A stretch of 9,661 bases of DNA from Patescibacteria group bacterium UBA5738 (lineage in GTDB: Bacteria; Patescibacteriota; Minisyncoccia; Minisyncoccales; UBA5738): positions 1 to 9,661 of the forward strand of contig DIFW01000004.1 of NCBI GenBank assembly GCA_002419295.1, given 5' to 3'. Below the pieces are notes generated by a model. It worked only from the letters and a program-made list of their open reading frames with translations. It made no database searches and was not told the DNA's origin. This document shows positions 5,879-9,661 of the stretch, in pieces; the stretch's first letter is position 1, and each line of letters opens with the position of its first letter. Made by a program: the position numbers and the translations under genes.

Positions 5879-7624
5879 TTATTTTTTGATTTCGCTTTTT
5901 CCTTTTTGCGCGTATCGCGTGTGCAAAATTTCGTGAATTTTGTGTTCGTCGTTTCGCAGATCGTCATAAACGGCGATCACCGCCGGACTCTCGTGGGCGA
6001 AACGGATTTGCTTGGCGGCATCGTCGGAATAGAGCCCTTGCGCGCGCTTTTGGCGAATCTCGTCATCCACCGGCAGGGGCTGGCCGCCGCCGCCGATGCA
6101 TCCTCCGGGGCAAGCCATAATTTCAACATAATCATAAGCCTTGGGATCTTTTGCCAGATCATCCAGAATTATTTTAACATTTTCCATCCCGTTGGCAATC
6201 GCGACCTTCAATTTAATTCCTGCGATCTCAATTTCGGCTTTCTTCAATCCGGCAATGCCTCTCAAATTCTTTAAATCGGCCTGCTCCAAATTCTTGCCGG
6301 TAATCAGCCAGTGCGCCGTGCGCGCCGCCGCTTCGGAAACGCCGCCCGTGGCACCGAAAATCGTCCCCGCGCCGGTATAAACGCCAAACGGATCGTCGGC
6401 GGTTCCTTCGGGCATATCTTTGAGATTGATATTGTTTTTTTGCAAAAGCCGCCCCAGCTCGCGAGTGGTCAAAACAAAGTCCGCCGGCGCCAAACCATTG
6501 ATTTTTTCTTCGGGTTTGAACGCGTCATATTTCTTGGCGGTGCAAGGCATTATGGAAACCGAAACAATATCTTCGGGCTTGACAGCGTTATTTTCCGCCC
6601 AGCGAGTCTTAATCAGCGACCCCAGCATATTTTGCGGCGATTTGACCGTGGTAATGTGAGGAATCAAGTCAGGACGATAAAATTCAACATAGCGGATCCA
6701 CGCCGGACAGCAGGAAGTGAACATCGGCAAAGGTTTACTTTCTTTAATTCTCTGCACCAGTTCCTTGGCTTCCTCCACCGTGGTCAAATCCGCGGACATA
6801 TTCGTGTCGAAAACTTTGTCAAAACCCAATTTTTTCAACGCCGCGGCCAGTTGGCCGGTTACCACTTCGCCGTAAGGGATGCCAAACATTTCCCCGATTG
6901 ACGCGCGGATTGAAGGCGCGAATTGCACCACCAAAGTTTTCCCTTTTTTATCTTTCAGCAGTGCGTCCACTTCATCCACCGCGCTTTCAACATCCAGCGC
7001 GCCCACCGGACAATGCACAATGCACTGCCCGCAATAGATGCAGTCCTTTTTGCCGTCATCGGACGGTTTCACGCCGTTTTCGTATCCCCGGCCGTCAATT
7101 TCCAAAAACCCGTCGGACTTACATTCGGCTTCATCGCCCCGCTTGGAACCCGTCTGGCGGGAACACATATCCACGCAATTGCGGCAATTGATGCATTTTG
7201 ATTTGTCCAAAATTATCGGCCCGAATTTAACGATTTCGGGTTCGGGATTGCGCAACGGATAGGCATTCAAATCAGCCTTCAATTCCAGCGCGTATTTCAA
7301 CAGCGCGCACTTGCCCTGCCACACGCATTTGGCGCAATCACGCCGGTGCTGGCCCAAAAGCAATTCCAAATTGGTCTTGCGTAAAGCCGAAAGATTTTCG
7401 CTTTGCGTGACAACTTTCATACCCTCCTTAATTTTTGTCGCGCAAGCGGCCTGCGGCGCGGCGATCCCCTCAATTTCCACCACGCACATCCGGCAATTCG
7501 CCTTCACGCACAAATCCGGATGATAGCACAGCGCCGGAATTTCAATTCCGTTTTCCTTCGCTATTTCAAGTATTGTCTGCCCCTCTTTCGCGTCAATTTC
7601 CCTGCCGTCAATTGTTATTTTCAT
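5879..7624 (-). CDS. hydA: [FeFe]-hydrogenase catalytic subunit, M3-type (581 aa)
   Basis: Catalyses reversible reduction of protons to H2 at the H-cluster, in the cytoplasm. Domains in order: [2Fe-2S] plant-type ferredoxin (C33, C44, C47, C61); His-Cys [4Fe-4S] site (H93, C97, C100, C106); two [4Fe-4S] clusters (CINCRNCVDMC 144-154 and CIYCGQCIVHCP 195-206); H-cluster motifs TSCCPAW (C305 proton-transfer Cys, C306 ligand), MPCTAKK (C361) and MACPGGCIGGGGQP (C505, C509); and a C-terminal small-subunit-like domain ending HEILHTRYAQ. This is the layout and length of the Clostridium CpI class (about 575). Small differences are IGGGGQP where VNGGGQP is usual, and KKYDA where KK(F/Y)EA is usual. 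All cluster ligands are intact, so it should be active if HydEFG maturases exist elsewhere; none are here. The ATG at 7624 fits the family start; a TTG 42 bases upstream is rejected. It lies 58 bases after the NuoF-like gene, its probable electron donor. Confidence 0.97.
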   Translation of the reverse strand: MKITIDGREIDAKEGQTILEIAKENGIEIPALCYHPDLCVKANCRMCVVEIEGIAAPQAACATKIKEGMKVVTQSENLSALRKTNLELLLGQHRRDCAKCVWQGKCALLKYALELKADLNAYPLRNPEPEIVKFGPIILDKSKCINCRNCVDMCSRQTGSKRGDEAECKSDGFLEIDGRGYENGVKPSDDGKKDCIYCGQCIVHCPVGALDVESAVDEVDALLKDKKGKTLVVQFAPSIRASIGEMFGIPYGEVVTGQLAAALKKLGFDKVFDTNMSADLTTVEEAKELVQRIKESKPLPMFTSCCPAWIRYVEFYRPDLIPHITTVKSPQNMLGSLIKTRWAENNAVKPEDIVSVSIMPCTAKKYDAFKPEEKINGLAPADFVLTTRELGRLLQKNNINLKDMPEGTADDPFGVYTGAGTIFGATGGVSEAAARTAHWLITGKNLEQADLKNLRGIAGLKKAEIEIAGIKLKVAIANGMENVKIILDDLAKDPKAYDYVEIMACPGGCIGGGGQPLPVDDEIRQKRAQGLYSDDAAKQIRFAHESPAVIAVYDDLRNDEHKIHEILHTRYAQKGKSEIKK

Positions 7625-7682
7625 AATTTTGTTGGTTATTATCAACCCGTTTTTTCGTTTTGACAAAAAAAATTATTCACAA

Positions 7683-8666
7683 CTATGGCTTAATCAATTT
7701 CTCCAGCAAGCCGCCGAAAGAATTGGCCGCGCCTTTGCCGAAAGGGCAGAAGCTGGCCGCGGCCAGCAATTTCACAATATCGCGCGCGCGGGCAATGTCA
7801 ACCGGCTCCAAATGTTCTTGGGAAAAAATTTCGCGCAGGCGATAAACGCCTTCGCGGCAGGGAACGCATTTCCCGCAGTTTTCTCTGATGAAAAAATTTA
7901 TCCATTGCAATCCCAATTCGCGCGGATCGGTTTTTTGTTTGTCATAAACCACGATTGAGCCGGCTCCGGACAATGGAATATCCAATTCGTCTTGCATTAA
8001 AATCGTCCCGCTGGCGCCGCCGCCCGCCTGAACAAAAAAATCAAATTCGGGCAAATTGCCGGTTTTCTCCAAAACCTCTTTAATCGTCAAATTCTCTCCC
8101 CGCTCAAACACTCCCGCCGATGGGACATCTCCGGAAATCGTGTAAAATCTTGTGTTTTTATATTCTCCCTTGTCAATTTTTGCGGCAAAATACAAAGTTT
8201 CCAGATTATTGATCAAGGTGGGACATCCGAACAATCCCGCTTGCGGCGGAAACGGCGGCTTGATGCGCGGCTCGCAACGCTTGCCTTCCAAGGAATCCAA
8301 CAGCGCGGTTTCCTCGCCGCCCAGATAACCGCCCGGCTCGCGCGCGATTTCTATTTCTTTGCCGCCGACAATGCCCGCCAGTTTATCTTTGTATTTGTCA
8401 AAATAATCTTTGCGCAAATACAAATATCCCTTGCCCGCCCCCACCGCCTCCATCGCCAAAGCGATGCCCTCAACGACAATTTCCGGCTCGCGTTCCAAAA
8501 TATAGCCGTCTTTGGCCACCGCCGGTTCGCCCTCGGACACATTGCAAACAACATATTTTTTTTCGCCCCGCGCGTCTTTCACCATCTGCCATTTTTGCCA
8601 CGCCGGAAACCCCGCGCCGCCCCTCCCCCGCAAACCCGCAGCTTTTAATTTTTCGATTATTTCCAT
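7683..8666 (-). CDS. nuoF: NuoF-like NADH-oxidising flavoprotein, short form (327 aa), probable hydrogenase partner
   Basis: Related to complex I NuoF/Nqo1 and to the HydB subunit of NADH-linked hydrogenases; it should bind FMN, take hydride from NADH and pass electrons through one [4Fe-4S] cluster. Motifs: GLRGRGGAGFP (11-21), NVSEGEP (42-48, where the family usually has NADEGEP or NADESEP), GGYLGGEETALLDSLEGKR (112-130), KPPFPPQAGLFGCPT, and the cluster site ENCGKCVPCREG with C264, C267 and C270 plus C307 in SFCPFG. It is short: NuoF has about 440 residues and HydB about 600. It starts almost at the GLRGRGG motif and has neither the N-terminal [2Fe-2S] domain nor the C-terminal ferredoxin domain of HydB. 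No NuoE/HydC gene is adjacent. The ATG at 8666 has an in-frame stop 24 bases upstream, so the short N-terminus is genuine for this sequence. No ribosome site precedes it; CCTCCT, from the end of a palindromic element, lies there instead. Confidence 0.93.
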   Translation of the reverse strand: MEIIEKLKAAGLRGRGGAGFPAWQKWQMVKDARGEKKYVVCNVSEGEPAVAKDGYILEREPEIVVEGIALAMEAVGAGKGYLYLRKDYFDKYKDKLAGIVGGKEIEIAREPGGYLGGEETALLDSLEGKRCEPRIKPPFPPQAGLFGCPTLINNLETLYFAAKIDKGEYKNTRFYTISGDVPSAGVFERGENLTIKEVLEKTGNLPEFDFFVQAGGGASGTILMQDELDIPLSGAGSIVVYDKQKTDPRELGLQWINFFIRENCGKCVPCREGVYRLREIFSQEHLEPVDIARARDIVKLLAAASFCPFGKGAANSFGGLLEKLIKP

Positions 8667-8673
8667 AATTTTA

Positions 8674-8853
8674 GGAGGCTTTCATAAATAATATCCATAA
8701 GATTGGTTGTTAGATTTGTTCCAGATTCCGTTTTTTCGACCGAGTGAAGTTTGAAATGTAGCATTAGCTACATTGAAAATTTCACGACCGAGGAAAAATG
8801 GAAGACGGGGCAAAGACGCAAGCAAGATATGGATATTATTTATGAAAGCCTCC
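8674..8853. mobile_element. MITE-like 180-bp inverted-repeat element with 26-bp perfect ends
   Basis: The end at 8674-8699 starts GGAGGCTTTCATAAATAATA and is the exact inverse complement of 8828-8853. TTA flanks both sides (8671-8673 and 8854-8856), like a 3-bp target duplication. The inner arms also pair imperfectly. At the centre AATGTAGC (8755-8762) and GCTACATT (8767-8774) flank the loop ATTA. CGACCGAG occurs as a direct repeat at 8738-8745 and 8785-8792. There is no transposase, so it would be non-autonomous. As RNA it would fold into one long hairpin in the leader of the NuoF-like gene. A 60-codon open frame spans it but looks like a by-product. Confidence 0.7.
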
Positions 8854-8873
8854 TTAGTTTTCAATATTGTTCA

Positions 8874-8901
8874 ATTATACACCCTAATTTTCAACGCGCA
8901 A
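8874..8901 (-). promoter_or_regulatory. Candidate sigma70-type promoter for the nuoF-like/hydA genes
   Basis: On the minus strand TTGCGC (8896-8901) and a perfect TATAAT (8874-8879) are separated by 16 bases. It lies in the 67-base spacer between the Cys-rich gene stop and the palindromic element, so a transcript starting near 8867 would carry the whole hairpin as leader. The -35 matches consensus at only three positions, and the AT-rich context raises the chance of a false hit. Confidence 0.35.
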
Positions 8902-8920
8902 CCATCATAGTAATTTTACC

Positions 8921-9661
8921 CTAACGCATTTCCGCCAAATGATTTTGCAGTTCGGCGATAAGCTGAATGATTAATTTAACCAGGAGCTGTTTAATTTCGG
9001 CGATTTTTGCCACAATTTCAGCGCGCGTTGCCGGCTCCAAATCTTTTGGTTCAACCGTGCCGCCGAAAGCGGAAACGCATTCGCCGTCAATGCACATCTC
9101 CCCGCCGGCACACTTTAAATTGTCATTGATCCAGTCGGTTCCCGAAGAATTGCAAATCTTGCATCCGGAAATTTTTTTGGGCGTGCAAATTTGGTTTTCC
9201 GGCATAATGTTTGAAACAACGCACGCGCCGTTTTCGCAAATTTTGCCGGCGGCGGAACAATCCTCAACATTGCTCCATGCCGAATTGGTAACGCACGCAT
9301 CATTGGCACAGCCGCCGGTAATAACTTTTTTTTGAAGCGTTTGATCTTTGCAACGATAATCCGAAATTTTCAATATCTCGCAATTATGCGCCAGTTCTTC
9401 TTTATTGTTGCAGGAGTTATACCAATACAAATTGCCGTCCGAACATTTTTTATAATCATGGGAAGCGCAATCGGAAACACATGCTCCTTGGGAACAAACT
9501 TTGCCCGCCGCGCAACCGCCGCAATCCAGCACGCCGCCGCAACCATCGCTTTGATTCCCGCAGGAGTAGCCCATACCAGCGCAAGTTTTCGGAACGCAAA
9601 CACTTTGACAAACGCCGTTGGAACACTTTTGGCCGAATGGGCATTTTGAATCGGTGTCCAC
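8921..9661 (-). CDS. Cysteine-rich secreted protein with C-terminal amphipathic helix, 5' partial
   Basis: The frame is open to the window edge, so the N-terminus is missing; the GTG at 9661 is merely the last codon visible, not a supported start. About 246 residues are seen. They are rich in short cysteine motifs: CPFGQKCSNGVC, CVPKTCAGMGYSCG, the DGCGGVLDCGGC type (found in many secreted bacterial proteins), CAAGKVCSQGACV, CSAAGKICENGACV and CAGGEMCIDGECV. The middle (DYKKCSDGNLYWYNSCNNKE) looks like an extracellular module. The end is different: after a Pro/Glu linker comes PATRAEIVAKIAEIKQLLVK and a further Leu/Ile-rich run to HLAEMR. This amphipathic helix is a tail I recall on many CPR surface proteins. 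The role is unknown; adhesion or surface structure is plausible. The stop at 8921 is followed by no visible terminator. It is probably a separate unit from the hydrogenase genes. Confidence 0.82.
   Translation of the reverse strand: MDTDSKCPFGQKCSNGVCQSVCVPKTCAGMGYSCGNQSDGCGGVLDCGGCAAGKVCSQGACVSDCASHDYKKCSDGNLYWYNSCNNKEELAHNCEILKISDYRCKDQTLQKKVITGGCANDACVTNSAWSNVEDCSAAGKICENGACVVSNIMPENQICTPKKISGCKICNSSGTDWINDNLKCAGGEMCIDGECVSAFGGTVEPKDLEPATRAEIVAKIAEIKQLLVKLIIQLIAELQNHLAEMR

Noticed and set aside
7625..7666. Longer hydrogenase starting at TTG 7666
   Set aside because: The extra 14 residues are basic and unlike the family; MKITIDGRE from the ATG at 7624 is the expected ferredoxin-domain start.
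8667..8860. Truncation of the NuoF-like gene by the palindromic element
   Set aside because: After removing the element in thought, an in-frame TGA still lies just upstream of the ATG, so the short N-terminus does not come from the insertion.
8682..8864. 60-codon open frame spanning the palindromic element, preceded by an AAGGAGG word
   Set aside because: It would need a TTG start upstream of the AAGGAGG word. Its whole sequence is the inverted-repeat element, and it shows no recognisable domain. More likely a by-product than a leader peptide.
1..9661. CRISPR array, tRNA, rRNA, toxin-antitoxin or phage genes
   Set aside because: I looked for regularly spaced repeats, tRNA-like cloverleaf ends and small paired genes on both strands and saw none.

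Overview
This window looks like part of a Patescibacteria (Candidate Phyla Radiation) genome, most likely of the Parcubacteria group. That is an inference from gene style: cysteine-rich exported proteins with CGNGxCD-type repeats and a PVIYLYP tail, a short helical C-terminal tail on another secreted protein, weak or absent Shine-Dalgarno sites, and AT-rich spacers holding CCGCC..GGCGG motifs. TGA acts as a stop codon, so the recoded Gracilibacteria/SR1 code does not apply. Every gene reads on the minus strand, so biological order runs from high to low coordinates.

Right part (9661-7683): a cysteine-rich secreted protein (8921-9661, cut by the window edge), then a spacer with a possible promoter and a 180-bp inverted-repeat element with 26-bp perfect ends flanked by TTA (8674-8853). 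This element lies just before a short NuoF-like flavoprotein (7683-8666).

Middle part (7624-4854): a complete M3-type [FeFe]-hydrogenase (5879-7624), a small six-helix membrane protein (5191-5700), and a DUF1858-type CxxC redox protein (4854-5072). Two related GC-rich intergenic motifs flank the membrane protein gene.

Left-middle part (4747-2389): a membrane-anchored thioredoxin-fold protein of the DsbA/GILT kind (3722-4747), a 76-residue glutaredoxin with CPYC (3479-3709), and NAD-dependent glyceraldehyde-3-phosphate dehydrogenase (2389-3414). A plausible theme is fermentative redox balance: GAPDH makes NADH, the NuoF-like flavoprotein oxidises it, and the hydrogenase releases the electrons as H2. 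The thiol proteins could serve the disulfide-rich exported proteins. This functional link is inference.

Left part (2384-1): a 193-residue membrane protein with a three-fold Cys repeat sits between intact gap and a second, orphan copy of the gap 3' end (1608-1751). Of that copy, 76 bp are identical to gap, which points to a past insertion or duplication in the tail of gap. Then come a four-helix membrane protein (1136-1570) and a cysteine-rich exported protein whose reading frame breaks near position 58, where a piece of its C-terminal domain seems to be missing.

The most unusual items are the gap 3'-end duplication around the 193-residue gene, the MITE-like hairpin in front of the hydrogenase genes, the minimal NuoF/HydA pair without a NuoE-like subunit, and the broken domain at the left edge. 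I found no tRNA, rRNA, CRISPR array or recognisable transposase.
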